56,429 nucleotides of DNA from Acidiferrobacterales bacterium (GCA_022340825.1 JAJDNE010000008.1:1-56429); one strand, 5' to 3'; numbered from the stretch's first letter, positions 37,742-47,894 are shown. Notes: generated from the sequence alone by a model not told the origin. Numbers and translations are program-made.

Positions 37742-38473
37742 ATGTTTGTGTTGCCTGCAGATAGCGTCAATTTTCAGTTCCCTCCGGTGGACCTGGCATC
37801 ACCGGAAGGATTGCTCGCGATTGGCGGAGATCTTCGTAGCGAACGACTGCTGGCCGCGTACCGTGCCGGTGTCTTCCCCTGGTACAACATGGGCCAACCG
37901 ATACTGTGGTGGTCCCCAGACCCGCGCGCTGTTTTGTTTCTGGACAAGCTGAAAGTATCACGCAGCCTGTCGAAGACGTTGCGCAAAGGCAAGTTCAAGG
38001 TAACGCTGGACACCCGTTTCCGCGAGGTCATTCAGGCGTGTTCGGGAGAACGCAAGAACCAGGAAACACCGGGTACCTGGATACATCCTGAGATGATCGA
38101 GGCGTATTGCGAACTCCACCAGCAGGGCTATGCCCACTCGGTGGAGGCCTGGTACGACACCACTCTGGTTGGTGGGCTCTACGGGGTTTCACTTGGCGGT
38201 GGTTTCTTCGGTGAGTCCATGTTCAGTCGTGTTTCTGATGCCTCCAAGGTGGCACTGGTTCACCTGGTACATCAACTACAGCGCTGGGACTTTGATTTCG
38301 TGGATGCACAAATTTCGTCGGCACATATGACACGTCTCGGCGCAGAGCAAGTACGACGGTCGGATTTCATGAAGATGTTAGCGAAGAGTCTGGAAAAACC
38401 GACTCGCCAGAACATCTGGAAATTCGACGATGACCTTGAGATCACTGCGAGACAAGCTGGCAATCAACCATGA
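37742..38473 (+). CDS. aat: Leucyl/phenylalanyl-tRNA--protein transferase
   Basis: Aat adds leucine or phenylalanine from tRNA to the N terminus of proteins that begin with Arg or Lys, marking them for ClpS-ClpAP. The 243-residue protein shows FPPVDLASPEGLLAIGGDL near the start, AYRAGVFPWYN, WWSPDPRAVL and GGLYGVSLGGGFFGESMFS. Its stop overlaps the bpt start by four bases. Confidence 0.96.
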   Translation: MFVLPADSVNFQFPPVDLASPEGLLAIGGDLRSERLLAAYRAGVFPWYNMGQPILWWSPDPRAVLFLDKLKVSRSLSKTLRKGKFKVTLDTRFREVIQACSGERKNQETPGTWIHPEMIEAYCELHQQGYAHSVEAWYDTTLVGGLYGVSLGGGFFGESMFSRVSDASKVALVHLVHQLQRWDFDFVDAQISSAHMTRLGAEQVRRSDFMKMLAKSLEKPTRQNIWKFDDDLEITARQAGNQP

Positions 38474-39204
38474 GTCTTAGCCAGGAACTGCCGAAGATCT
38501 TCATCTCCATGCCGCACGAGTGCGGTTATTTGCAAGACAAGATCGCGACGACAATTTTTGTCGATCCCAAGGCAAATATTTCCAACGCGGTTTACAGTCT
38601 GCTCGCACTCCAGGGTTTTCGTCGCAGTGGCAATCTTGTCTACCGCCCGCATTGCGAGGGATGCGATGCCTGTGTTCCGGTGCGAATTCCGGTTGCCGAA
38701 TTTCACCCCACTCGAAGTCAACGCCGAGTGTGGCAACGCAACCAGGATCTGGCTATCAGAGAATTAAGTGCCGAATATACTGATGAGCACTTTTCATTGT
38801 ACAGACGCTACCAGCGATCTCGGCATGCCGGTAGCAGCATGGATACCGACGACCCTGATCGATATCGAGACTTTCTCTTTGGCTCAATAGCCGATACGCG
38901 CATGATTGAAATGCGCGCGCCGGCTGCTGGCTCGGGCAAGGGTAAGCTGTTGTGTGTTGCTGTGATCGATGTTCTGGATGATGGGCTGTCCGCCGTTTAC
39001 ACGTATTTCGAGCCCGATGAAACCCGCCGTGCATTAGGCATCTTCTCAGTCCTCTATGAAGTTGAAATGGCTAAAACACTGGACCTGGCACATGCCTACC
39101 TCGGGTATTACATCGCTGAATCTGCCAAAATGAACTACAAAATCAATTATCAACCTCTGCAGGCCTTTAAAAACGGAAACTGGCTTTGGTTAAAAAAAGA
39201 TTGA
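38470..39204 (+). CDS. bpt: Arginyl/leucyl-tRNA--protein transferase Bpt
   Basis: Bpt transfers leucine onto N-terminal Asp or Glu, extending the bacterial N-degron rule. The 244-residue protein has the family's cysteine cluster CEGCDACVPVRIPV (with Cys also in HECGYL), SRRHAGSSMD-like SRHAGSSMDTDD and the C-terminal YYIAESAKMNYKINYQPLQ. It overlaps aat by ATGA; the pair provides both leucylation branches. clpS and clpA, which read the signal, lie 4 kb downstream. Confidence 0.95.
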   Translation: MSLSQELPKIFISMPHECGYLQDKIATTIFVDPKANISNAVYSLLALQGFRRSGNLVYRPHCEGCDACVPVRIPVAEFHPTRSQRRVWQRNQDLAIRELSAEYTDEHFSLYRRYQRSRHAGSSMDTDDPDRYRDFLFGSIADTRMIEMRAPAAGSGKGKLLCVAVIDVLDDGLSAVYTYFEPDETRRALGIFSVLYEVEMAKTLDLAHAYLGYYIAESAKMNYKINYQPLQAFKNGNWLWLKKD

Positions 39205-39277
39205 ACGTAACAATTCTGTAATGGTCTATAATTAAAGTGAGCATACCGAACCAGAACCACTGGAAAGGAGTTGCGAG

Positions 39278-39508
39278 ATGCTTAGCTTTATCTACCGCCT
39301 GGTTAAGCAGTTTGAGTCCAAGCACGGCTACCCACCCAATCTCCTGGAAATCTCCCCAATTCACTTCGCCCAACTGCGCCACAGCCTGCCAATGCTGTCG
39401 CAGCGTGCGGAAATGAGGCGCTTTCTGGGTATGCGTATTATCGTCAGCCGGGATGCGGTACACCCGCATGTCGCCTGGAGCGCTATCGCGGAGGTAGAAA
39501 CCGCCTGA
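39278..39508 (+). CDS. Small conserved-looking protein between bpt and infA
   Basis: A 76-residue frame starting at ATG 39278 with a good AAGGAG at 39262-39267. It has a plausible fold: an N-terminal helix (LSFIYRLVKQFESKHG), then YPPNLLEISPIHFAQLRHSLP, then a beta-like ending RIIVSRDAVHPHVAWSAIAEVE. The ribosome site, codon use and position within the aat-bpt-infA row make it a real gene. I do not recognise a named family and give no function. Confidence 0.7.
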   Translation: MLSFIYRLVKQFESKHGYPPNLLEISPIHFAQLRHSLPMLSQRAEMRRFLGMRIIVSRDAVHPHVAWSAIAEVETA

Positions 39509-39645
39509 GACTGAAGAAATTTCCCACACTATCCGGGTAAATACTTTCCCGGGCGCTTTACCTCTATGCGTGCTTCCGGCATCATACGCGCGCATTTTCC
39601 GGCGATGGCCTCCATCGCACCGAATTGACTCCCTAGAGGAATAGC

Positions 39646-39864
39646 GTGGCCAAAGAAGATCATATCGAAATGGAAGGTACCGTCGTCGAGACGCTGCCCA
39701 ATACCCTTTTCCGCGTCGAGCTGGAAAACGGTCACGTTGTGACCGCCCATATTTCCGGCAAGATGCGCAAGCATTACATTCGAATTCTCACCGGCGACAA
39801 GGTAACCGTTCAGCTCACCCCCTACGACCTGTCCAAGGGTCGTATCACCTTCCGTAGCCGCTAA
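39646..39864 (+). CDS. infA: Translation initiation factor IF-1
   Basis: The 72-residue OB-fold protein occupies the ribosomal A site during initiation. The sequence [19 protein letters not shown] and the C-terminal RGRI-type KGRITFRSR match the family. The start codon is GTG, read as Met, with AGAGGA (39635-39640) five bases upstream. Clustering of infA with bpt, aat, clpA and clpS is common in gammaproteobacteria. Confidence 0.98.
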   Translation: MAKEDHIEMEGTVVETLPNTLFRVELENGHVVTAHISGKMRKHYIRILTGDKVTVQLTPYDLSKGRITFRSR

Positions 39865-39943
39865 AAATACCTTCCGGCTGTTAAGGCTCTTCTGCCGCTG
39901 CGTGCGTTATTCACCAGTGGCACATGTTAATTTTTAGGCAAAG

Positions 39944-39975
39944 AAAAACCCCATGACGCAATGCGTCATGGGGTT
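39944..39975 (-). terminator. Terminator of the exported DsrE gene
   Basis: A 12-base-pair perfect stem, CCCCATGACGCA (39949-39960) against TGCGTCATGGGG (39962-39973), with a single base at the centre, is followed on the minus strand by TTTTT (39944-39948). In practice the innermost pairs open to form a loop. It lies 20 bases beyond the stop of the gene at 39996-40589. It might also slow plus-strand transcripts leaving infA, but the plus-side U tract is interrupted. Confidence 0.9.
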
Positions 39976-39995
39976 CAAATTTTACAGCAACAGTC

Positions 39996-40589
39996 TTACG
40001 GCTGAACGTACTCCCACCCACGACTTTGGAAGTCGGCAATTGCTGAAATGCCAGCCGTCACATACTGCACACCCGGGATGAGCTCTGCGGTTGCATTGCC
40101 ATCCGTAAGAATGCCTTTGGCCATGTAGCCGCGCGTGGTGTTCTGGCAGAAATAGAACTTCACGCCTTGTGCAATCAGGTTGCGTACCTGGGCGTCTCCC
40201 GGGTTGGAATAGCCATTCGTGCCGTCTTGTACCACGGTCATTCCACCGGCACTGTGTACGATCGCGGCGATCTGATAATCGCGGCCCACCTTCATGCCAT
40301 TGGTGATTTCATAGTCGTCGATTACGTTCTGGATATTGTGGAGCGCATACGGCGGTGCCTGATTAATCTGGACCAACAACTTGACGCCGTGGCGTGTGTC
40401 CAGACATTTGGTTTTATCGGACGTGCCAGGACCGAACTCGGTATCGAGCGACAAACCTTTCACTAACCCGACTGGGCAGGCATTATTACCATGGTGATGA
40501 CCGTCTCCGGCTTGTGCAGGAGTTATACTTGCAAGAATGAATATTGCGCCAGCGACGGATGCCACTGTACTTATGAGTTTCAGCTTCAT
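39996..40589 (-). CDS. Exported DsrE-family protein
   Basis: A 197-residue protein with a clear signal peptide (cut after AQA before GDGHHHG). The mature part has a His-rich start, two further cysteines near residues 38 and 62, a DsrE-like core (VKLLVQINQAPPYALHNIQNVIDDYE, then DYQIAAIVHSAGG) and the family's late cysteine in GVKFYFCQNTTRGY. It is probably periplasmic and may bind sulfur or metal. It stands alone between infA and clpA, as an insertion into an otherwise common cluster. The start is ATG 40589 with GGAGAGAG in front; its terminator is at 39944-39975. Confidence 0.82.
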   Translation of the reverse strand: MKLKLISTVASVAGAIFILASITPAQAGDGHHHGNNACPVGLVKGLSLDTEFGPGTSDKTKCLDTRHGVKLLVQINQAPPYALHNIQNVIDDYEITNGMKVGRDYQIAAIVHSAGGMTVVQDGTNGYSNPGDAQVRNLIAQGVKFYFCQNTTRGYMAKGILTDGNATAELIPGVQYVTAGISAIADFQSRGWEYVQP

Positions 40590-40985
40590 TGTCTCTCTCC
40601 ATCCAGTATTGATGTGAACGACCAGAACAATTCCTTTGCCGTTAACGGTTCGGAATTAGTAGCCGCAAAACAGGAACCAATCAGGCTGTCGCAAACGCGA
40701 ACCAAACCTGACCTAGCTATGTAATGTGACTTGCTCCTAGTGGTCGCTATTTTTTATTTTACTGCTTGTTCGCAGCCTGGATCGGGGTGGTACCACATCA
40801 TCTAGTGCGGCGAATTGTTTTATTTCCGCCCACGATCTGGTGCAAAAGCCTACGCAATATTGCGCGGCTTTCCCACTATTTTTTTCTGGAATGATTTGAA
40901 ATGTGACGAATGTCACATAAGGCTATGAGTATCTGGCAAAATTGCTTAATGCCAATTCCGACATACGACGCCTGGCGACATGCGA
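40590..40985. other. Long gap upstream of the exported DsrE gene
   Basis: This 396-base gap between the DsrE gene and the end of clpA has no convincing gene on either strand. It contains a perfect CRP-type palindrome (40900-40919) and a separate 12-base palindrome CGCAATATTGCG at 40853-40864. Since the clpA end faces it from the right, these sites most likely serve the leftward DsrE gene, implying a leader of roughly 270 bases, or an unannotated small RNA. Confidence 0.4.
40900..40919. promoter_or_regulatory. CRP/Vfr-type operator
   Basis: TGTGA (40902-40906), six bases, TCACA (40913-40917) reproduces the CRP consensus half-sites exactly, and the outer bases AA and TAA extend it. The inner symmetry also gives TGTGAC-GAAT-GTCACA. 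I infer binding by a CRP/Vfr-class regulator, but other members of the superfamily recognise similar sites. Confidence 0.6.
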
Positions 40986-43226
40986 TTATATCTGGAACAC
41001 CAGCTCGTCGTCCTTGACCTCGAATTTTACATTGCCGCCATCGGCTAACTTTCCGAACAAGAGCTCATCAGCCAGAGGCCGTTTGATCTTCTCCTGGATC
41101 AGGCGCGCCATTGGCCGCGCACCCATGGCCGGGTCGTAGCCGCGCTTCGCCAGCCAGGCACGAGCTGCCTCGTCAAGCTCAATGGTGACATTCTTGTCTG
41201 CCAATTGGGATTCCAACTCAAGGATGAACTTGTCGACGACATGGCTAATGGTCTTCTCGTCCAGTGACTTGAAGTTGATAATTGAATCCAGCCGATTGCG
41301 GAATTCCGGACTGAAGATGCGATTGATCTCCTGCATCTCGTCACCCGTGTGGTCCTGATGCGTGAATCCCATCGATGCCCGTCCGATTTGCGCGGCACCG
41401 GCATTGGTAGTCATGACAATAATCACGTTTCGGAAGTCCGCCTTGCGGCCGTTATTGTCCGTCAGCGTTCCGTGATCCATTACCTGCAGCAACAGGTTAA
41501 ATACGTCACCATGGGCCTTCTCGATTTCGTCGAGCAACAGTACGGCGTGTGGATGCTTGTTAACCGCGTCAGTCAGCAACCCGCCCTGGTCAAAGCCGAC
41601 GTACCCCGGCGGTGCACCAATCAGACGTGAGACGGTATGCCGCTCCATGTATTCCGACATATCGAAACGAATCAGCTCGACGCCAAGCACGTGGGCCAGC
41701 TGCTTGGTGACCTCTGTTTTACCGACACCGGTGGGGCCGGCGAACAGATAGGAACCAATCGGTTTGTCTTCGGTACCGAGCCCGGCACGCGACAGCTTGA
41801 TCGAGGTTGAAAGCGCATCAATGGCCTCGTCCTGACCAAACACCACCATCTTCAGGTCGCGATCGAGCGTACGCAGCGCCTCACGATCGGACGTCGTCAC
41901 CTGCTTCGGCGGAATGCGCGCAATCTTGGCGACGATATTCTCGACATCATGGACACCAATCGTCTTCTTGCGCTTTGATGGCGGTAGCAGGCGCATGCTG
42001 GCACCGGCTTCGTCGATGACGTCAATGGCCTTGTCTGGCAGGTGGCGATCGTTTATGTAGCGATCCGCCAGCTCCGCTGCACTGCGCAGTGCCTGCTGTG
42101 TATAACGAACCGAATGATGTTCTTCAAACCGAGTGCGCAAACCACGAAGGATTTCGACCGTTTCCTCAACCGATGGCTCGGGTACGTCAATTTTCTGGAA
42201 TCGGCGCGACAGGGCACGGTCTTTCTCAAAGATACCGCGGTATTCCTGGTAAGTGGTTGAGCCAACACACTTGAGCTCGCCGGTGCTTAGCGCCGGCTTG
42301 AGCAAATTGGAGGCATCCATGGCGCCACCCGATGCCGCACCGGCACCGATGATGGTGTGAATCTCGTCGATAAACAGGATCGCATGCGGGTCTTTCTTTA
42401 ATTGCTGGATCACGGCTTTCAAGCGCTTCTCAAAATCACCGCGATACTTGGTGCCGGCCAGGAGCGCGCCCATATCGAGCGAGTAGATTGTCGCCTCTTC
42501 CAGTACCTCAGGTACTTCACCATCGACAATTTTCTTGGCGAGACCTTCGGCGATCGCCGTCTTACCAACACCGGCTTCACCAACGAATAACGGATTGTTT
42601 TTCCGGCGACGGCATAATACCTGGATCGTGCGGGTGAGTTCGTGATCGCGACCAATCAGGGGATCGATCTTGCCCTGCATTGCCTGTTCGTTCAGGTTAA
42701 CGGTAAAGACATCCAGTGGGCTTCGATCGGGAGCCTGCGTTGTGCTTTCCTCAACCTCTTCCGGCGCCGGCAATTCGGATTGACCTTCTTCCGGCACCTT
42801 GGAAATTCCATGAGAGATGTAATTCACGACATCGAAGCGGCTGATGTTCTGCTTGTGCAGGAAATAAACGGCATGGGAATCCTTTTCGCCGAAGATTGCG
42901 ACCAGCACGTTGGCACCGGTAACTTCTTTCTTACCGACACCCTGGACATGTAAAACCGCGCGCTGTATGACGCGCTGGAAACCGATCGTAGGCTGGGCTT
43001 CGGTCTCCTCGTCTCTGGTGAGACTTGGGACATTCTTTTCGAGAAATTCACCCAGATTGTCTCTGAGCTCATCGACCTTGCCGCCACAGGCACGCAGCAC
43101 TTTGGCTGCAGACGGGTTGTCCAGCAGGGCAGCCAATAAGTGTTCCACTGTGATGTACTCGTGCCCCCTGGACCGAGCATCCCGGAACGCGCTGTTGAGC
43201 GAAAATTCCAACTCTTGCGATAACAC
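40986..43226 (-). CDS. clpA: ATP-dependent Clp protease ATP-binding subunit ClpA
   Basis: ClpA unfolds substrates for ClpP and, with ClpS, reads N-degrons. The 746-residue protein has the N-terminal Clp repeat domain (1-140), an acidic linker, the first AAA module with Walker A GEAGVGKT at 216-223 and the second with GPTGVGKT near residue 497. It lacks the long M domain of ClpB. The start is a GTG at 43226 with GGAGGT close upstream. clpS lies 92 bases upstream on the same strand. Confidence 0.96.
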   Translation of the reverse strand: MLSQELEFSLNSAFRDARSRGHEYITVEHLLAALLDNPSAAKVLRACGGKVDELRDNLGEFLEKNVPSLTRDEETEAQPTIGFQRVIQRAVLHVQGVGKKEVTGANVLVAIFGEKDSHAVYFLHKQNISRFDVVNYISHGISKVPEEGQSELPAPEEVEESTTQAPDRSPLDVFTVNLNEQAMQGKIDPLIGRDHELTRTIQVLCRRRKNNPLFVGEAGVGKTAIAEGLAKKIVDGEVPEVLEEATIYSLDMGALLAGTKYRGDFEKRLKAVIQQLKKDPHAILFIDEIHTIIGAGAASGGAMDASNLLKPALSTGELKCVGSTTYQEYRGIFEKDRALSRRFQKIDVPEPSVEETVEILRGLRTRFEEHHSVRYTQQALRSAAELADRYINDRHLPDKAIDVIDEAGASMRLLPPSKRKKTIGVHDVENIVAKIARIPPKQVTTSDREALRTLDRDLKMVVFGQDEAIDALSTSIKLSRAGLGTEDKPIGSYLFAGPTGVGKTEVTKQLAHVLGVELIRFDMSEYMERHTVSRLIGAPPGYVGFDQGGLLTDAVNKHPHAVLLLDEIEKAHGDVFNLLLQVMDHGTLTDNNGRKADFRNVIIVMTTNAGAAQIGRASMGFTHQDHTGDEMQEINRIFSPEFRNRLDSIINFKSLDEKTISHVVDKFILELESQLADKNVTIELDEAARAWLAKRGYDPAMGARPMARLIQEKIKRPLADELLFGKLADGGNVKFEVKDDELVFQI

Positions 43227-43318
43227 AACTACCTCCGTCGCCTTGCCTGTCTATATTACTACTCTGCCTGACATTAGTTTAGCTCGTCAGTTACAACCCG
43301 GAATTCTTTCTTGCGCCG

Positions 43319-43642
43319 CTAGTCTGGCTCCATGGCGCACTGGAGCGGATGCTGGTTCTCCTGTGAAAACTCTGTCACCTGTTGCACCTTGGTTTCTGCA
43401 ATCTCACGACTGAACACGCCACAGACACCGATCCCGGTTTGATGCACCTGCAGCATTATCCGGGTCGCGTTCTCCCGGTCCATGCGGAAAAACTTTTCCA
43501 GCACGATAACGACAAACTCCATGGGAGTATAATCGTCATTGAGCAGGATGACTTTAAACAAGGGCGGCTTGGCAAGCTTGGGGCGTGCCTCTTGTAGCGC
43601 CAGGCCGTCACCGTCATCGTAATCAGGGTTTTCCGTACTCAT
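43319..43642 (-). CDS. clpS: ATP-dependent Clp protease adaptor ClpS
   Basis: ClpS binds destabilising N-terminal residues (Leu, Phe, Trp, Tyr) and delivers them to ClpAP. The 107-residue protein carries the substrate-pocket motifs [20 protein letters not shown] and [24 protein letters not shown]. It is the first gene of a clpS-clpA transcript. The start is ATG 43642. Confidence 0.97.
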   Translation of the reverse strand: MSTENPDYDDGDGLALQEARPKLAKPPLFKVILLNDDYTPMEFVVIVLEKFFRMDRENATRIMLQVHQTGIGVCGVFSREIAETKVQQVTEFSQENQHPLQCAMEPD

Positions 43643-43996
43643 TTCCTGCTATCAACATTTAATATGTTAGACCATCAATCGGGGATATGTTCAGCAACAA
43701 TTCTCCGGGCAACCCGGTAAATTTCAACCTTACAATCTGGCATAGAAATTGTGAGCTAGCGTTAGTGTATTAGCAACTGCTAACAAGAATCGTTCTTAAA
43801 GCCCTTGACTTCAAAAAAAAATGGGGCAAAAGTGGCTGGTTCGGACCCTTGATGATTTTGGTGCAGGGAGCCGAAAAGGAAGTCTCGTGTTGTCACAGAG
43901 CAATCTGGCAGAAACCGAATTTATCGGACCGACACACGAATTTGAGTATCACTAGGAACTACCAGTATCACCATAAGCTACGCGGCAGGAGGTAGG
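43643..43996. other. Divergent control region between clpS and the cold-shock gene
   Basis: The 354-base gap holds no gene. Visible structures are a small hairpin CCGGG-CAA-CCCGG (43705-43717) and an inverted repeat TTAGCA-AC-TGCTAA (43770-43783). TTGACT at 43804-43809 could be a -35 box for the cold-shock gene, but no good -10 follows at the right distance. The length suggests a long 5' leader, as is usual for cold-shock mRNAs. Confidence 0.35.
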
Positions 43997-44212
43997 ATGG
44001 CAACAGGAACAGTCAAGTGGTTTAGCGCCAGTAAGGGCTACGGCTTTATCTCACCGGAAGATGGCGGAACAGATGTTTTCGCACATTTTTCTGCGATCGA
44101 GATGGATGGCTTCAAGACCCTCAAGGAAGGTCAGGCAGTGGAGTACGAGGTACAGGACGGTCCGAAAGGTCCGCAGGCCTCCAAGATCTCACCAGCAGGA
44201 TCCTCCGCTTGA
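43997..44212 (+). CDS. Cold-shock domain protein (Csp family)
   Basis: The 71-residue OB-fold protein has both RNA-binding motifs: [11 protein letters not shown] (RNP1) and VFAHFSAI (RNP2). It starts [16 protein letters not shown] and binds single-stranded RNA/DNA. The ribosome site AGGAGG (43987-43992) lies four bases before the ATG. It converges on icd and shares the terminator at 44232-44272. Which csp paralogue it is cannot be told. Confidence 0.95.
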   Translation: MATGTVKWFSASKGYGFISPEDGGTDVFAHFSAIEMDGFKTLKEGQAVEYEVQDGPKGPQASKISPAGSSA

Positions 44213-44231
44213 ATTAACGACCCCAACAATT

Positions 44232-44272
44232 AAAAAAAGCCCGGCACTTCTTCACGACAAGCCGGGCTTTTT
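44232..44272. terminator. Bidirectional terminator between csp and icd
   Basis: The stem AAGCCCGGC (44237-44245) with GCCGGGCTT (44261-44269) has a 15-base loop. An A tract (44232-44238) on the left and a T tract (44268-44272) on the right make it a terminator for both the rightward cold-shock gene and the leftward icd gene. Confidence 0.92.
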
Positions 44273-44291
44273 GTTTGTGTCGATAGAAATC

Positions 44292-45545
44292 CTACATGTT
44301 GGCGATCATGGCATCGCCAAACCCGGAACAGCTGACCTTGGTAGCTCCTTCCATCAGGCGCTCAAGATCATACGTCACGGTCTTGGCCTGAATCGCACCC
44401 TCCATGCCCTTGATAATGAGGTCCGCGGCTTCGGTCCAGCCCATGTGACGCAACATCATCTCCGCTGACAGAATCAACGACCCCGGATTTACCTGGTCCT
44501 TGCCGGCGTATTTCGGCGCCGTGCCGTGGGTGGCCTCGAACATGGCAACGGTATCCGACATGTTCGCACCCGGCGCAATACCAATACCCCCGACCTGTGC
44601 CGCCAGCGCATCAGAGACGTAATCGCCGTTAAGATTAAGTGTTGCGATAACGCTGTACTCGTCCGGACGCAGCAGGATCTGCTGCAAGAAGGCGTCGGCA
44701 ATGACGTCCTTGATCACGATCTCCTTACCTGTGTTGGGATTCTTGAAAGAACACCAGGGCCCACCGTCAATCTCCTTCGCGCCAAACTCGCTCCTGGCCA
44801 ACTCATAGCCCCAGTTCTTGAACGCGCCCTCGGTAAATTTCATGATATTGCCCTTGTGCACCAGGGTTACCGAGTCTCGATCATTGTCGATCGCGTACTG
44901 AATGGCCTTGCGTACCAGGCGCTGGGTGCCTTCGCGTGACACTGGCTTAATACCGATTCCGGATGTGTCCGGGAACCGGATTTTGGCGACACCCATTTCT
45001 TCCTGCAGGAAGCGAATCACTTTCTTCGCCTCGTCGGTCTCGGCCGCCCACTCGATGCCCGCGTAAATATCTTCAGAATTTTCACGGAAAATCACCATAT
45101 TGGTCTTTTCCGGTTCCTTGACCGGGCTGGGCGTGCCGGCGAAATAACGCACCGGGCGCAGGCAGACGTACAGGTCCAGGTCCTGGCGCAAGGTCACGTT
45201 CAGTGAGCGGATACCTCCGCCGACAGGTGTGGTTAGCGGCCCCTTGATCGACACCACGTAATCCTTCACTACCTCGAATGTTTCCTCGGGCAACCAGACG
45301 CCTTCTCCGTAAGTGCTTACGGCTTTTTCACCGGCGTAGATTTCCATCCACGCAATCTTGCGTTTACCGCTGTAGGCCTTGTCGACTGCTGCGTCCACAA
45401 CCTTTTTCATCACCGGTGTGATATCTACACCGATACCGTCACCTTCTATAAAAGGAATGACAGGCTGGTCGGGAACGTTAAGTCCGTGATCACCGACAGT
45501 AATTTTTTTACCTTCTGCCGGAACGGAAATTTTGTCGAACGCCAT
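44292..45545 (-). CDS. icd: Isocitrate dehydrogenase (NADP+)
   Basis: Icd oxidises isocitrate to 2-oxoglutarate in the TCA cycle. The 417-residue protein follows E. coli-type Icd closely: [35 protein letters not shown] with the phosphorylatable serine, [14 protein letters not shown] and the cofactor segment [17 protein letters not shown], whose residues are those of the NADP form. It starts at ATG 45545. A promoter is seen at 45629-45656, and it ends at the shared terminator. Confidence 0.97.
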   Translation of the reverse strand: MAFDKISVPAEGKKITVGDHGLNVPDQPVIPFIEGDGIGVDITPVMKKVVDAAVDKAYSGKRKIAWMEIYAGEKAVSTYGEGVWLPEETFEVVKDYVVSIKGPLTTPVGGGIRSLNVTLRQDLDLYVCLRPVRYFAGTPSPVKEPEKTNMVIFRENSEDIYAGIEWAAETDEAKKVIRFLQEEMGVAKIRFPDTSGIGIKPVSREGTQRLVRKAIQYAIDNDRDSVTLVHKGNIMKFTEGAFKNWGYELARSEFGAKEIDGGPWCSFKNPNTGKEIVIKDVIADAFLQQILLRPDEYSVIATLNLNGDYVSDALAAQVGGIGIAPGANMSDTVAMFEATHGTAPKYAGKDQVNPGSLILSAEMMLRHMGWTEAADLIIKGMEGAIQAKTVTYDLERLMEGATKVSCSGFGDAMIANM

Positions 45546-45628
45546 GGGTAACTCCAGTATTAATATTGATACGCTGGCCTGCCCTGCCCGTCTGTATTAG
45601 TCTCGCAACGCAGCGCCAAGAGGGACGC

Positions 45629-45656
45629 ATTCTACCACCAGACCACGGGTCTCCAA
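45629..45656 (-). promoter_or_regulatory. Promoter of icd
   Basis: On the minus strand TTGGAG (45651-45656) and TAGAAT (45629-45634) are 16 bases apart, and TGG directly precedes TAGAAT, giving an extended -10 element. It lies 83 bases before the icd start. The divergent rluE gene begins ten bases from its upstream end. Confidence 0.6.
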
Positions 45657-45665
45657 GTCTAATCA

Positions 45666-46220
45666 ATGAAAACCAGGGCACGCCTGATACTCCTGAACAA
45701 GCCATACGACGTCCTGTGCCAGTTCACCGACCAGGCAGGCCGGAGAACCTTGGCAGATTTAGTCGACATCCCCGATGTTTATCCCGCCGGGCGGCTGGAT
45801 CGGGACAGCGAGGGACTACTGCTATTAACCAATGACGGTGCGTTACAGAACAAGCTGAGCCACCCGCACCACAAGATGGAAAAGACCTATTGGGTGCAGG
45901 TCGAAGGCAAGCCCGATGAAAAAGCACTCAATCAGCTTCGTCAGGGTGTTGTGGTACAGGGCAGGAAAACCCTCCCGGCGAAGGTCAAGCCCATCAATGA
46001 ACCTGACTTGTGGCCACGGAATCCACCTATACGATTTCGCAAACAGATTCCGACCAGCTGGCTCGAAATCACATTGACTGAAGGTCGCAATCGACAGGTC
46101 CGGCGCATGACCGCCGCCATTGGCTTCCCTACCTTGCGACTGGTGCGCGTGGCGATTGGTCCATGGCATCTTGGCAATCTGGCGCCGGGCAAGTGGCGTG
46201 AGGTTGCCCCTGACTTATAA
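45666..46220 (+). CDS. rluE: 23S rRNA pseudouridine synthase RluE
   Basis: RluE (RsuA family) makes pseudouridine 2457 of 23S rRNA. The 184-residue protein has the catalytic motif [28 protein letters not shown], and [29 protein letters not shown] as conserved C-terminal part (shown here in overlapping short motifs: [16 protein letters not shown]). It lacks the N-terminal S4 domain, as RluE does. nudJ follows after nine bases, forming rluE-nudJ-mnmA. Confidence 0.93.
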   Translation: MKTRARLILLNKPYDVLCQFTDQAGRRTLADLVDIPDVYPAGRLDRDSEGLLLLTNDGALQNKLSHPHHKMEKTYWVQVEGKPDEKALNQLRQGVVVQGRKTLPAKVKPINEPDLWPRNPPIRFRKQIPTSWLEITLTEGRNRQVRRMTAAIGFPTLRLVRVAIGPWHLGNLAPGKWREVAPDL

Positions 46221-46229
46221 TGCAGCACT

Positions 46230-46673
46230 ATGGTCTGGAAACCCAATGTCACAGTCGCATCCGTAATTGAGCGGGACGGTCGTTTTCTTTGTGTTGAAGA
46301 GGAAACCGATAGAGGGCTGATGATCAACCAGCCAGCGGGTCATCTCGAAGATGGTGAAAGCCTGATCACGGCAGTAATACGCGAAACACTGGAAGAAACC
46401 GCCTGGCAGTTTTACCCGACCGCGTTAATTGGCATTTACCGTTGGCGCCAACAGGACAAACACCTTACCTTTTTGCGCTTCGCCTTTACCGGTGACCTTA
46501 TTGAATTTGACGACAACCGGAGCCTTGATAATGGCATTGTTCGTACGCTCTGGTTAAGCCGCGATGAGTTGGGGCAAACACAACAACGGCACCGTAGCCC
46601 GCAAGTATTGCGCTGTGTTGACGACTACCTAAAAGGTACACGCCTGCCGCTGGATACGCTGCATGATCTCTGA
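46230..46673 (+). CDS. nudJ: NUDIX phosphatase NudJ
   Basis: NudJ hydrolyses nucleoside phosphates and hydroxymethylpyrimidine pyrophosphate in E. coli. The Nudix box is complete: GHLEDGE, seven residues, then RETLEET. The protein is 147 residues and starts with [14 protein letters not shown], close to the NudJ family start. Its place between rluE and mnmA is the common gammaproteobacterial order. Confidence 0.92.
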   Translation: MVWKPNVTVASVIERDGRFLCVEEETDRGLMINQPAGHLEDGESLITAVIRETLEETAWQFYPTALIGIYRWRQQDKHLTFLRFAFTGDLIEFDDNRSLDNGIVRTLWLSRDELGQTQQRHRSPQVLRCVDDYLKGTRLPLDTLHDL

Positions 46674-46681
46674 AATCAATA

Positions 46682-47815
46682 ATGCCCCGACCTGGAATTC
46701 CGATGGCTGGTAAAGAACACGTAGTCGTTGGAATCTCTGGTGGTGTCGATTCCGCCGTTGCCGCCATGTTGTTGTTGCAACAGGGTTACCAGGTTACCGG
46801 TGTCTTTATGAAAAACTGGGAAGAAGATGACGACCAGGAATATTGCGCCGCAGAAGAAGACTACCGCGTTGCGCGTGAAGTCTGCACCCAACTGGAGATT
46901 CCACTGCGCGCGATCAATTTCGCCAGCGAATACTGGGACCGTGTGTTCGCTTATTTCCTTGAGGAGTATCGCGCCGGGCGCACACCGAACCCCGATGTCA
47001 TGTGCAACAAGGAGATCAAGTTCAAGGCCTTCCTTGACTATGCCATCACCCTTGGCGCGGCGCGTATCGCCACCGGCCACTATGCACGTATTGACGAAGT
47101 TAACGGTTCGCACCGCTTGTTGCGTGGCAAGGACATAAACAAGGATCAAAGTTATTTTCTTTACGCGCTGGGCCAGCATGAACTCTCGTCTTCACTGTTT
47201 CCGGTCGGCGAACTGGAAAAACCGCGAGTGCGCAAGTTGGCCGAAGACGCAGGATTCGTGAATTACGATCGAAAGGACAGCACCGGGATCTGCTTTATCG
47301 GCGAGCGACGGTTCAAGGATTTTCTAGCCCAATATCTACCAGCCCAGCCCGGAGAGATCCGTGATCTCGATGGCAATGCCATGGGGCGACATGATGGCCT
47401 GATGTACACAACTATCGGTCAGCGTCACGGGCTTGGCATCGGTGGTCCGGGCGACCCCTGGTATGTCGCCGACAAAGACCTCAGGCAAAACATTCTCTAT
47501 GTCGTACAGGGGCAGGACCACCCGGCCTTGTACCGGGATCAATTGTTGGCAACAGATCTGACCTGGATCAGTGGCCAGGCGCCGGCGAATCATGCTTCCT
47601 GTAGCGCCAAGATACGCTATCGACAGCAAGATACGCCCTGCACGCTGGAATTCACCGATAACGGCGTCAATGTCAATTTTGTTCAGGCACAACGTGCTAT
47701 CACACCGGGGCAGTCGATCGTGTTTTATGACGGGGATGTCTGTCTCGGTGGCGGCATTATCCAGTCGCCGCAAAATCGATCTACGGTCGCCGGCGTTGCC
47801 ACGGTCGCGGCTTGA
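46682..47815 (+). CDS. mnmA: tRNA-specific 2-thiouridylase MnmA
   Basis: MnmA places sulfur at position 2 of the wobble uridine in Lys, Glu and Gln tRNAs. The PP-loop SGGVDS is in [15 protein letters not shown], and two catalytic cysteines lie in MCNKEIKF and [10 protein letters not shown]. The 377-residue length is typical. The ATG at 46682 is eight bases after nudJ; an internal ATG seven codons on (MAGKEHVVV) would also fit the family. The Tus-relay partners are not in the window. Confidence 0.96.
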   Translation: MPRPGIPMAGKEHVVVGISGGVDSAVAAMLLLQQGYQVTGVFMKNWEEDDDQEYCAAEEDYRVAREVCTQLEIPLRAINFASEYWDRVFAYFLEEYRAGRTPNPDVMCNKEIKFKAFLDYAITLGAARIATGHYARIDEVNGSHRLLRGKDINKDQSYFLYALGQHELSSSLFPVGELEKPRVRKLAEDAGFVNYDRKDSTGICFIGERRFKDFLAQYLPAQPGEIRDLDGNAMGRHDGLMYTTIGQRHGLGIGGPGDPWYVADKDLRQNILYVVQGQDHPALYRDQLLATDLTWISGQAPANHASCSAKIRYRQQDTPCTLEFTDNGVNVNFVQAQRAITPGQSIVFYDGDVCLGGGIIQSPQNRSTVAGVATVAA

Positions 47816-47847
47816 GCCGACATTGCGCGTCGGCGTCGGCGTTCTGG

Positions 47848-47853
47848 TAGAAT
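47848..47853 (+). promoter_or_regulatory. Possible extended -10 promoter element of purB
   Basis: TAGAAT is directly preceded by TGG, the same TGGTAGAAT seen before icd. A TTGCGC at 47823-47828 could be the -35 box, though the 19-base spacer is long. It lies 48 bases before the purB start codon. This would allow purB to be expressed apart from mnmA. Confidence 0.45.
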
Positions 47854-47894
47854 CCGGGCTTCCGTGGCGAATCCCGCCACCAAACCAAAAATGA

